A DNA stretch of 64,000 nt from Streptomyces sp. NBC_00234. GTDB lineage: Bacteria > Actinomycetota > Actinomycetes > Streptomycetales > Streptomycetaceae. Each line of letters opens with the position of its first letter. The first letter of the stretch is position 1. The stretch covers positions 5,456,001 to 5,520,000 of the forward strand of contig NZ_CP108101.1 in assembly GCF_036195325.1 (NCBI RefSeq), in the 5' to 3' direction. Of the stretch, positions 42,473 to 50,234 are shown piece by piece. Made by a program: the position numbers and the translations under genes. The notes under the pieces were generated by a model. That model was not told the origin of the DNA. It was given only the letters and a program-made list of their open reading frames with translations, and ran no database searches.

Positions 42473-43594
42473 GTGAGGTCCATATGGAACGGTGCCATCT
42501 CCTTCGGGCTGGTCAGCATTCCGATCAAGCTGGTCAACGCGACCGAGAGCCACTCCATCTCCTTCCGGCAGATCCATCTGGCCGACGGTGGCCGGATCAG
42601 ATACCGCAAGGTGTGCGAACTCGACGAGCAGGAGGTGACGGCCTCGGACATCGGCAAGGCGTACGAGGACGTCGACGGCTCGATGATCCCGATCACCGAC
42701 GAGGACCTGGCGGCCCTCCCGCTGCCGACGGCCAAGACGATCGAGATCGTCGCCTTCGTCCCGGCCTCGGAGATCGACCCGCTCCAGATGGACGCGGCGT
42801 ACTACCTCTCCGCCAACGGGGTCCCGGCGGCCAAGCCGTACACCCTGCTGCGCGAGGCCCTCAAGCGCAGCCAGAAGGTCGCCGTCGCGAAGTACGCCCT
42901 GCGCGGCCGTGAACGGCTCGGCATGCTGCGTGTGGTCGACGACGTCATCGCGATGCACGGCCTGCTGTGGCCCGACGAGATCCGCGCCCCCGAGGGGGTC
43001 GCCCCGGAGGCCGACATCACGGTCCGCGACGCCGAACTCGACCTGGCGGACGCCCTGATGGACACCCTCGGCGAGGTCGACATGGACACGCTCCACGACG
43101 ACTACCGCGAGGCCGTGGAGGAGCTCATCGCCGCGAAGGCGTCCGGCGAGACGATCGAGGCACCGGCGTCCGGGGAGGCCGGCGGCGGCAAGGTGATCGA
43201 CCTGATCGCGGCGCTGGAGAACAGTGTCCGCGAGGCGAAGAAGTCCCGCGGCGAGGAGACGAAGGGCGAGGAGACGGAGGCCGAGGAGGACGAGCAGGTC
43301 GCCGACGTCCACCCGATCAAGTCCCGCAAGACGGCGCAGAAGGCCTCGCAGAAGACGACGCACAGGACCCCGACGGGCAAGACGGTGACACGCTCCGGCC
43401 AGGGTGCGGCGAAGAAGTCCACTCCCAAGGCGTCCGGCACGAAGAAGTCCACGGCGGCGCCCCGGAAGTCGGCCGCGAAGAAGACCACCGCCCGCAAGAC
43501 GGCCTCCGGATCGAAGTCGTCCACGGCGAAGAAGTCCTCGTCGGGCGGCGGCACGGCGAAGAAGGCCACCCCGAGGAAGCGCGCCTCGGCCTGA
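42473..43594 (+). CDS. ku: Ku DNA end-binding protein
   Basis: 373-residue Ku homologue that binds broken DNA ends and recruits LigD-type enzymes. The core (RSIWNGAISFGLVSIPIKLVNATES; KTIEIVAFVPASEIDPLQMDAAYYL; YREAVEELIAAKASGE) is at residues 1-260, and the last about 110 residues are Lys/Thr/Ser/Ala-rich (KKSTAAPRKSAAKKTTARK), a histone-H1-like DNA-binding tail known in actinobacterial Ku proteins. The GTG at 42473 has AAGGGG upstream. Confidence 0.96.
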   Translation: MRSIWNGAISFGLVSIPIKLVNATESHSISFRQIHLADGGRIRYRKVCELDEQEVTASDIGKAYEDVDGSMIPITDEDLAALPLPTAKTIEIVAFVPASEIDPLQMDAAYYLSANGVPAAKPYTLLREALKRSQKVAVAKYALRGRERLGMLRVVDDVIAMHGLLWPDEIRAPEGVAPEADITVRDAELDLADALMDTLGEVDMDTLHDDYREAVEELIAAKASGETIEAPASGEAGGGKVIDLIAALENSVREAKKSRGEETKGEETEAEEDEQVADVHPIKSRKTAQKASQKTTHRTPTGKTVTRSGQGAAKKSTPKASGTKKSTAAPRKSAAKKTTARKTASGSKSSTAKKSSSGGGTAKKATPRKRASA

Positions 43595-43698
43595 GAGCGC
43601 GCTCGGACGCCGACGGCGTCGCCCCCTGGGGCCAGCCGGCCGGCCCGTGCCGCGGTGTCGGGTGCCGGACGGACCGCCGGTCGGTGTGAACGGCCCGG

Positions 43699-45339
43699 TC
43701 AGCCGGCCGACGCCGGACCGACCGGGTCCGGCAGGTCGAGACCTCCGAACGGATCGCGCTCGGTGGTGACGTACGTGCAACTCGTGTACGTGTACCCGGG
43801 CTGGACGCTCGCCCCCGACGCGTAGCTGTCCACGTCCGCGGACGCGCCCGTCCCGTGCTTGTACAGGAAGTGGTAGTCCCCCGCGGGGAGTTGGAGCCGG
43901 ACCTTCGGGTACGTCCGGCCGCTCGCCCGGCAGGCGAGATCCGGGCCGCTCGACGGGCTGTACCGCTCGCAACTGCCGCACCCCTTCAGCTCGACGGTGC
44001 CGGAGACCGGGCCGGTGTAGAGGATCTCGACCGCGTTCGGCGCGTCATTGCTGATCACGAACTCCATCCGGGGCCCGCCCGGCTTCTTCCTGGGCGGCAG
44101 CCGCTTGCCCGCCGACGGCCGGTCCTCGGCTATCTCCGCCGCGATGGCGATGTCCCGGGCGTGCTGTCGGCGCCCGTCCTTCTCGTACGTGTCGGCGAAA
44201 CCGGTCAGCGTCTTCCGTGCCTCGGGGAACTTCTTCTCCTTGAACTCGTCCACGCCGCAGGCGTAGACACCGTCCTCGACGCCGTCGTCGGCCCTCGCGC
44301 TCAGCACGGACACGGCCTTGTCGGGCATCGCCGCCACCGTGGCGCCGATACGCCGCAGCACCTCGGTGGCCGCGCACGGTTCGTCCCCGCGCACCGCCTC
44401 GGTCTGCTCGTCCATCTTCCCGATGACGGCCGGACCGACCTTCCCGGCCTGTGCGGAAGCGGGCAGCGTGCGCAGGAGTTCACCCAGCTCCCCGCCGTCC
44501 GACTCGGCGCTCGCGTCACTGCCGTCGCCGAGCTTGGACACACCGCACGCGTACAGCGATTCGGCGAGCGGGCCGTCCGGCCACCCGGCCAGGGTGCCCA
44601 GCAGTTTCGCGTCGACCGAGTCGGGCACGGTGCGCAGATGGGTCAGCGGCTCGACGGCCTCGCAGTGGTCCTTGGCCCGGTACGGCGCCGAGACCGCCTC
44701 GTAGTACGCCTTGAGCCGTGACGGCACCAGCTTCCCCGCCCGCGAACCGGCATGCTCCACGCCGAGCTCACGGTAGACGTCGAGCGCCGTCCGGTACTCC
44801 AGCCGGCCGTTGGCGAACGGCCGCCCGGACGCGGCGGCGACGGCCCGGTCGCCCTTCTCCAGCCGGTCCAGCAGCATCTGCTCGACGGCCGCGTCCTGCT
44901 CGGAGCCGTAGGCCGCCACGCCACCCACCGGGATCCCCAGGAGCACCACACCCAGCACCGCCGCCACCAGAGGCCGCCACGAGCCGCCCACGGCCGAGCG
45001 CCGGGCGGTCCACGCACCGTCGGCGGCAGCGAGAACCAGCACGACGAGGAAACTGACGACCACCCCCGCAGGCACCCCGTCGGCTTCGGCCGGGAGGGCG
45101 GCCAGCAGCAGCGCCCCGGTCGCCGCCCAGCAGAGGGCCGCCCTGGACCAGCGCCGCATCAGGGCATAACCCAGCCCCAGCCCTGTGAGGTTGAGCAAGG
45201 CGACGGCGACGGACCGCAGCGCCGCACCCGGTGGCGGCGGCCCGACCGCAGGGGGCTCCGCCGGAGGCGCCGGTGGCCCGCCCGGCGACTGCCATGATTC
45301 CGGCTCCGGCCCGAAGCGCTGATGGTCCCCCGCTGCCAT
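43699..45339 (-). CDS. Large membrane protein of unknown function
   Basis: 546-residue protein: a Pro-rich N-terminus, about four transmembrane helices (SVAVALLNLTGLGLGYALM; CWAATGALLLAALPA; VPAGVVVSFLVVLVLAA; WRPLVAAVLGVVLLGIP) in residues 45-150, then a long extracytoplasmic helical part with cysteines (DHCEAVEPLT; YACGVSKLG; PCAATEVL; YACGVDEF) and a beta-rich C-terminal domain (GCGSCERYSP; TYTSCTYV). The frame could start at a TTG at 45351; the ATG at 45339 with GGGGGA upstream is preferred. No function recognised. Confidence 0.82.
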   Translation of the reverse strand: MAAGDHQRFGPEPESWQSPGGPPAPPAEPPAVGPPPPGAALRSVAVALLNLTGLGLGYALMRRWSRAALCWAATGALLLAALPAEADGVPAGVVVSFLVVLVLAAADGAWTARRSAVGGSWRPLVAAVLGVVLLGIPVGGVAAYGSEQDAAVEQMLLDRLEKGDRAVAAASGRPFANGRLEYRTALDVYRELGVEHAGSRAGKLVPSRLKAYYEAVSAPYRAKDHCEAVEPLTHLRTVPDSVDAKLLGTLAGWPDGPLAESLYACGVSKLGDGSDASAESDGGELGELLRTLPASAQAGKVGPAVIGKMDEQTEAVRGDEPCAATEVLRRIGATVAAMPDKAVSVLSARADDGVEDGVYACGVDEFKEKKFPEARKTLTGFADTYEKDGRRQHARDIAIAAEIAEDRPSAGKRLPPRKKPGGPRMEFVISNDAPNAVEILYTGPVSGTVELKGCGSCERYSPSSGPDLACRASGRTYPKVRLQLPAGDYHFLYKHGTGASADVDSYASGASVQPGYTYTSCTYVTTERDPFGGLDLPDPVGPASAG

Positions 45340-45481
45340 ACGGTCCCCCAACCGCCGAGCTTGACCAGGTCTTCACTGAACTGCCCGCTTTCGTCATGGT
45401 CCATGCTCCGTTCCGACACTTCGTGGCGGCGATCCACGGGATGGATGTCCGTGCTGCCGTCTTCTCCGGCCGGTAAAGTGC

Positions 45482-45607
45482 GCAGGGCCGCGACTGGCGC
45501 GTACCCCGGCAGGGGTCCTGTGTGGAAACGACCACGAGGGAGCGGCACACCCCGGGCCCGCCCGGGAGCGTCACCGCCGGAAGCCGTCCGCCTGGGCATC
45601 CGGGTCC
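45482..45607 (+). ncRNA. ZTP riboswitch (pfl RNA) in the glyA leader
   Basis: The conserved blocks of the pfl/ZTP aptamer are present in order: GGGCCGCGACTGGCG at 45485-45499, then GGAAACGACCACGAGGGAGC at 45524-45543, and CCGCCTGGGCA at 45588-45598. ZTP signals low 10-formyl-THF, and these aptamers are typically found before folate and purine one-carbon genes including glyA. The 3' end CCGGGTC (45600-45606) can pair with GACCCGG (45627-45633), which overlaps the glyA ribosome site GGGAGG, so translational control is likely. A TAAAGT at 45474-45479 is a candidate -10. Confidence 0.88.
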
Positions 45608-45642
45608 ATGCCGCAGCAATGCGACCGACCCGGGAGGACCCC

Positions 45643-46917
45643 ATGACCGCACCCGACACCCGCCACCCCGCCCTGGCTTCCGCAGATCCGGAGATCGCCG
45701 CCCTGGTGAGCGCCGAGGAGCAGCTCCAGGCGGACACCCTGCGCCTGATCCCCAGCGAGAACTACGTCTCGGCCGCGGTGCTGGAGGCATCCGGCACGGT
45801 GCTCCAGAACAAGTACTCCGAGGGCTACGCGGGCAAGCGCTACTACGAGGGCCAGCAGAACATCGACCAGGTGGAGACGCTCGCCGTCGAACGGGCCAAG
45901 GCCCTCTTCCGCATGGACCACGCCAACGTGCAGCCGTACTCCGGCTCACCGGCCAACCTCGCCGTCTACATGGCGTTCCTGAAGCCCGGCGACACCGTTC
46001 TCGGCATGTCCCTCCCGATGGGCGGCCACCTGACCCACGGCTGGGGGGTCTCCGCCACCGGCTCCTGGTTCCGCGGAGTGCAGTACGGCGTACGTCGCGA
46101 CACGGGCCGCATCGACCTCGACGAGGTACGCGACCTGGCGCTCGCCGAGCGCCCCAAGGTGATCTTCTGCGGCGGCACCGCCGTACCCCGGGTGATCGAC
46201 TTCGCCGGTTTCGCCGAGATCGCCCGCGAGACCGGAGCCGTTCTCGTCGCCGACGTCGCCCACATCGCCGGTCTGATCGCCGGCGGCGCGCACCCCTCTC
46301 CGGCCCCGTACGCGGACGTGGTCTCCACCACCACCCACAAGACCCTGCGCGGTCCCCGCGGCGCGATGCTGCTCTCCAGGGCGGAGCACGCCCGCGCCCT
46401 CGACCGCGCCGTCTTCCCCGGCCTCCAGGGCGGCCCGCACAACCAGACCACGGCGGCCATCGCGGTCGCCCTGAAGGAAGCGGCCGGCGCCGACTTCAGC
46501 GGCTACGCCCACCAGGTGGTCGCCAACGCCCGTGCCCTGGGCGAGGAGTTGGCCGCCCTCGGCTTCGACCTGGTCTCAGGAGGAACGGACAACCACCTCC
46601 TGCTGATCGATCTCACCGCGAAGGAAGTCCCCGGCAAGATCGCGGCCAAGGCCCTCGACCGCGCGGGCATCGTGGTGAACTACAACACCGTCCCGTACGA
46701 CACCCGTAAGCCCTTCGACCCGTCCGGCATCCGCATCGGCACCCCCGCCCTGACCTCGCGCGGCATCCCCGCCTCGGAGATGGGCGCCGTCGCACGCTGG
46801 ATCGACCTCGTGGTCGACGCGGCCCGCACGGGCGACGAGGCCACGATCACGAAGGTCCGCGCCGAGGTGAAGACCCTGATGGACGCCTACCCGGCGCCGG
46901 GCCTGCCGGTGGGCTGA
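45643..46917 (+). CDS. glyA: Serine hydroxymethyltransferase
   Basis: 424-residue PLP enzyme converting serine and THF to glycine and 5,10-methylene-THF. Family motifs: LIPSENYVSAAVLEASGT, YSEGYAGKRYYEGQQN, YSGSPANLAVYM, and the PLP Lys in VVSTTTHKTLRGPRGAM. The ATG at 45643 follows GGGAGG. Regulated by the ZTP riboswitch in its leader, which links it to the one-carbon status of purine synthesis. A hairpin follows. Confidence 0.97.
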   Translation: MTAPDTRHPALASADPEIAALVSAEEQLQADTLRLIPSENYVSAAVLEASGTVLQNKYSEGYAGKRYYEGQQNIDQVETLAVERAKALFRMDHANVQPYSGSPANLAVYMAFLKPGDTVLGMSLPMGGHLTHGWGVSATGSWFRGVQYGVRRDTGRIDLDEVRDLALAERPKVIFCGGTAVPRVIDFAGFAEIARETGAVLVADVAHIAGLIAGGAHPSPAPYADVVSTTTHKTLRGPRGAMLLSRAEHARALDRAVFPGLQGGPHNQTTAAIAVALKEAAGADFSGYAHQVVANARALGEELAALGFDLVSGGTDNHLLLIDLTAKEVPGKIAAKALDRAGIVVNYNTVPYDTRKPFDPSGIRIGTPALTSRGIPASEMGAVARWIDLVVDAARTGDEATITKVRAEVKTLMDAYPAPGLPVG

Positions 46918-46929
46918 CCCTCTGGACGA

Positions 46930-46958
46930 CGGCCCGGGAGTGCGTGCGCCCCGGGCCG
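46930..46958 (+). terminator. Hairpin terminator after glyA
   Basis: CGGCCCGGG and CCCGGGCCG form a 9-bp stem around an 11-base loop, 13 bp after the stop and before the convergent DUF397 gene. Confidence 0.75.
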
Positions 46959-46978
46959 GCCGCCCCCTGTGCGCAGGC

Positions 46979-47182
46979 TCAGCCCAACTCGCCGACGAAC
47001 GCCTGCCACGCCTCGCGCCCGAATCCGATGACGGGTCCGGCAGGGCGCTTGCTGTCGCGTACGGGGACGAGGTGGGGGAGGTTGTGACCCACTTCGACGC
47101 ACTCTCCCTGTCCTCCGCTGAAGCTGCTTACACGCCATTCGGTTCCGGCGAGGTCCGGCAGGGTGCGGCGGTGTTGGGTCAT
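46979..47182 (-). CDS. DUF397 protein
   Basis: 67-residue DUF397 protein (EWRVSSFSGGQGECVEVGHNL...VPVRDSKRP...FGREAWQAFVGEL). In Streptomyces these small proteins are encoded beside XRE/DUF5753 regulators and can antagonise them, as in the WhiJ/BldB-type loci. The ATG at 47182 overlaps the regulator stop (ATGA). A ribosome site GGAG is present. Confidence 0.92.
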   Translation of the reverse strand: MTQHRRTLPDLAGTEWRVSSFSGGQGECVEVGHNLPHLVPVRDSKRPAGPVIGFGREAWQAFVGELG

Positions 47183-48051
47183 GGTCTGTGCTCCTTGGCG
47201 ATACGTCGGATCAGGCCGAGTGATTCCGTCGGTGGCAACGCCGAGGTGCGAGCGTCGTCGAAGAGATCGCGGTATCGCGCAACTTCGGACTCCCGTTCCA
47301 TCCAGATGTTGCCGGTCGGAGTCTCAGTCAGGACGAGATCGAGCGCTGACACACGCGGAAAGCTCAGCAGCAGGTATGGACCGAACATACCTGGGTGTGC
47401 GCCACGGGAGAACGGCAGTACCTGGACGGTGATGTTGGGCAGCTCAGCCATGTTGGCCAGGTGTTCCAACTGGCCGTGCATGACGCTCTGCTCACCGACC
47501 TGCTGGTGGAGAACTCCTTCCGCAAGTACGGCCCAGAGCTCCGGGGGATCATCGCCGGACAAGCGCTCCTGTCGCGCGAGTCGCACCTGTACGAACTGGT
47601 CGATCTCCTCCGCCGTCTGCCACGCACGGGAAGCGACGGTTACGGCCCTTACGTACTCCGGTGTCTGCAGGAGCCCCGGGACCAGCTGCACCTGGAACGT
47701 TTTGATGCTGTCGCAGATCGTCTCCATCTCGATGTAGTCGCGATACGCGTCACCGAGTACCGAGCCGTACTGGTGCCACCAGCCCTCGCGCCGCCGGCGG
47801 TTTGCCGTGCGCGCAAGCGATGCGAGTCGGTCGCGGGCCTCCTGATCTGTCACGTCGTACGCGTGTATGAGTGCGACCAGATCCGGAGTACGGACTGGGA
47901 CGTGGCCGTTCTCGATGCGGCTGATCTTGCCCTTGGTGCAGTCGAGGACTTCGGCCGCTTCGGCTGTGGACAGACCTGCGCTCTCGCGGAATCGGCGCAG
48001 CTCATCGCCGAGTTGGCGCCCCAGGACGGTGGATGGCTTTACGGATGACAT
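47179..48051 (-). CDS. XRE-family regulator with DUF5753 (WhiJ-like)
   Basis: 290-residue DNA-binding protein with an N-terminal XRE HTH (LRRFRESAGLSTAEAAEVLDCTKGKISRIENG, about residues 18-49) and the C-terminal DUF5753 domain (VPGLLQTPEYVRAV; QVLPFSRGAHPGMFGPYLLL). Coupled to the DUF397 gene and divergent from an ATPase-domain protein, the usual three-part arrangement. Such sets regulate development or antibiotic production in some strains. The ATG at 48051 has GGGAG upstream. Confidence 0.94.
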   Translation of the reverse strand: MSSVKPSTVLGRQLGDELRRFRESAGLSTAEAAEVLDCTKGKISRIENGHVPVRTPDLVALIHAYDVTDQEARDRLASLARTANRRRREGWWHQYGSVLGDAYRDYIEMETICDSIKTFQVQLVPGLLQTPEYVRAVTVASRAWQTAEEIDQFVQVRLARQERLSGDDPPELWAVLAEGVLHQQVGEQSVMHGQLEHLANMAELPNITVQVLPFSRGAHPGMFGPYLLLSFPRVSALDLVLTETPTGNIWMERESEVARYRDLFDDARTSALPPTESLGLIRRIAKEHRP

Positions 48052-48239
48052 ACGTCACTCCCTATCAGCCTGGACCTGCTTCTGTGCCCAGGATGCACGA
48101 ACGGGTGAATTGAGCATCAGAGAACCATTCAACGTTGCGCGAGTACGAAGTGCGCGGGCAGTCTGTGAGAGTCGATCGGCCCCAACCGGGGTCGATGGAC
48201 GGGTACTTGCTGCGAATTCGCCGACCATCAGGGAGCGTC

Positions 48240-48881
48240 ATGACAGAGCACTCCGACTTTCGCGAAGCCAGCTTCAGGCTGGCTCGATGCCGGAGCAGCG
48301 TTCCCAAAGTGCGAGCGTTACTGCGCGCCAGGCTCGGCGAGTGGCGCGCCTCCCAAGCGGTCTCCGCCGACGGTGAGTTGGTCCTCTCCGAGCTCGTCAC
48401 CAACGCACTGCGGGTCCCCGTGCCCGGTGACCGGATGGTCGGCGTACACATCGCGTGCCGGGAGAAGGGCGCACTCCTGCGTGTGGAGGTGAGCGACGCG
48501 GGGCCCGGCCGGCCGGAGGTGCGGCAGCCCCGTGGGACCGATACGGGCGGGCGTGGGCTCATGCTGGTCGCCGCCCTCGCACACCGCTGGGGCGTCGACG
48601 AGCGCCCGGCCGGGATCGGCAAGACCGTCTGGGCGGAACTGCTGGCCCCGGGCGCCGACCCCGTACCCCCGGAACTGGAGATCGCGGCCGTCACCGTCCG
48701 GCCCGGCCAGTGCGTACGCGCCTGGGGCGCCTGGCACTCGGTGCGGGCCGTCCGGAGCGAGCGGTACGCCTCCGGTGGGCTCGCCGTCGTCATCACCCTG
48801 GACGACGGCGGTCCCGCCCTTCGCCTGCACGCGGCGGAACTGGTGACCGTCAGGACCCACGGGCCGGTGGTCGCGTCATGA
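48240..48881 (+). CDS. Anti-sigma-like ATP-binding (HATPase) protein
   Basis: 213-residue protein with an RsbW/SpoIIAB-like HATPase domain: N-box LVLSELVTNALRVP, G1 VSDAGPGRP, G2 GRGLMLVAALAHRWG. A C-terminal beta-rich region of about 70 residues (AVTVRPGQCVRAWGAWHSVRAV...) is additional to the minimal family. The ATG at 48240 has GGGAGCG upstream. Its stop overlaps the next gene by ATGA, which makes it the first gene of a three-gene unit with a toxin-antitoxin pair. The sigma partner, if any, is not encoded here. Confidence 0.88.
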   Translation: MTEHSDFREASFRLARCRSSVPKVRALLRARLGEWRASQAVSADGELVLSELVTNALRVPVPGDRMVGVHIACREKGALLRVEVSDAGPGRPEVRQPRGTDTGGRGLMLVAALAHRWGVDERPAGIGKTVWAELLAPGADPVPPELEIAAVTVRPGQCVRAWGAWHSVRAVRSERYASGGLAVVITLDDGGPALRLHAAELVTVRTHGPVVAS

Positions 48882-49165
48882 GGGCGCTGTGGAAGAGGTT
48901 CCGCCGGCGCGCCGTACGCAGCGCCGCGCCACGCTTCATCGGCACCGTGAAGCACCTGATCGACGGCCGTCCCGCCGTTGTCAGCCGGGCCGGGGAGCCG
49001 GTGCCGATGGTGCTGCCGCCACCGCCACCGCCACCGCCACTGCCGCCGCCGCCACCGCCGAAGGTGCTGCGCACCGGGCGGGGGTCGCTCCGGGGCCGTA
49101 TCCGTATCGCCGCCACGTTCGACGACCCGCCCGCCACCATCGCCGAAGCCTTCGGGGTGCGCTGA
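48878..49165 (+). CDS. Phd-like antitoxin with polyproline insert
   Basis: 95-residue antitoxin-type protein. A basic N-terminus (RALWKRFRRRAVRS) precedes a Phd-like core (HLIDGRPAVVSRAGEPVPMVLP), then eight Pro, Leu, six Pro, then the toxin-neutralising tail (GSLRGRIRIAATFDDPPATIAEAFG). The Pro run is encoded by repeated CCGCCA units at 49014-49061. Consecutive prolines stall ribosomes unless EF-P helps, which is unexpected in a labile antitoxin. The ATG at 48878 is fixed by the ATGA overlap with the ATPase gene; the stop shares one base with the toxin start. Confidence 0.8.
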   Translation: MRALWKRFRRRAVRSAAPRFIGTVKHLIDGRPAVVSRAGEPVPMVLPPPPPPPPLPPPPPPKVLRTGRGSLRGRIRIAATFDDPPATIAEAFGVR

Positions 49166-49539
49166 TGCGACTTCTGCTCGATACCCGGGTGGTCATGTGG
49201 TGGCTCGGTGACTCACCGGAGCTGTCCCCGCAGGTCAAAGAGCTGCTGGATGCCGATCCCGGCGTCCATGTCAGCGCCGTGTCGCCGTGGGAGATCACGG
49301 TCGGGCAGTTCCTCGGCACCGTCGAAGGCCCTGGAGATCTGGCCGAGCAGGTGCGCGACCTGCCGTTCGCGGGTGTGCCGGTCACGGCCGCGCACGGGGT
49401 GCGGGCCGGCCGGCTGCCGATGCTGCACACGGACCCCTTCGACCGGCTGCTGATCGCACAGGCGCAGGCCGAGGGAATGGTGCTGGTCACCCGGAGCGCA
49501 TGGATTCCGCAGTACGACGTACAGGTCATGCAGGTCTGA
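49165..49539 (+). CDS. PIN-domain toxin (VapC-like ribonuclease)
   Basis: 124-residue PIN-domain protein with acidic active-site residues Asp6 (LLLDTRVVMWWL), Glu in VSPWEITVG and Asp in TDPFDRLLIAQA. VapC toxins cleave tRNA or rRNA. The ATG at 49165 overlaps the antitoxin stop by one base (TGATG), the standard toxin/antitoxin coupling. All core residues are intact. Confidence 0.92.
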   Translation: MRLLLDTRVVMWWLGDSPELSPQVKELLDADPGVHVSAVSPWEITVGQFLGTVEGPGDLAEQVRDLPFAGVPVTAAHGVRAGRLPMLHTDPFDRLLIAQAQAEGMVLVTRSAWIPQYDVQVMQV

Positions 49540-49686
49540 CCTGTCGCCCTGCGCGACAACCCGCGCATGGCGTGTCGTCCCCGTCCGCAGGCGTCGGCCC
49601 TTCGCCAGCGATTCTCCGGCACGGCGCTCCGCGTACGGCGGTACGGTCGGCCCGGAAGGTCTTCCGCGTCGGTCAAGGTGGTTGGG

Positions 49687-50226
49687 TTGCTGTACATCGC
49701 GTTGCTGCGTGGCCTGAACGTTCCCGGCCGCTCGGTGAAGATGGAGTATCTGCGCTCCCTCTTCACGGAGATGGGATTCGCCTCGGTCCGCAGCTACATC
49801 CAGTCCGGGAACGTCTTCTTCGAATCCGACGAGGAGGACCGGGCGGTCCTGAGCGAGACCATCGGCAGGGGTCTGGGGGACGCCCTCGGATACGAGGTCG
49901 CCGTCTGTCTGCGTACGGTGCCCGAGCTGGAGGAGCTCGTCGCGCTCGATCCGTTCGCCGATCTCACCGTTACCGACGACATGCGCTGCTGCGTCGTGTT
50001 CACGACCGAGCGGATCGATCCCGCGCTGGAACTGCCGCTGATGTCGCCCAAGAAGGACATCGAGATCATCCACACCTCGCCGTACGAGGCGTTCGTGGTC
50101 TGGCACCTGATCAACGGCAAGGCACCGAACGCCAAGGGCTTCCAGGAACGGGTCCTCGGGCGGGACGCCACGACCCGCTTCTTCCACACCGTCGGCAAGA
50201 TCCTCGCCGCGGCCACGAAGGGCTGA
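49687..50226 (+). CDS. DUF1697 protein
   Basis: 179-residue DUF1697 protein (YIALLRGLNVPGRSVKMEYLRSLFTEMGFASVRSYIQSGNVFFES; TTRFFHTVGKILAAA). Function unknown. Homologues start a few residues before YIALLRG. A TTG at 49687 with AAGGTGG five bases upstream fits; a GTG at 49678 is the alternative. The Arg-rich upstream extension is rejected. It stands just outside the carbapenem cluster. Confidence 0.82.
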   Translation: MLYIALLRGLNVPGRSVKMEYLRSLFTEMGFASVRSYIQSGNVFFESDEEDRAVLSETIGRGLGDALGYEVAVCLRTVPELEELVALDPFADLTVTDDMRCCVVFTTERIDPALELPLMSPKKDIEIIHTSPYEAFVVWHLINGKAPNAKGFQERVLGRDATTRFFHTVGKILAAATKG

Positions 50227-50234
50227 CGCCCGGC

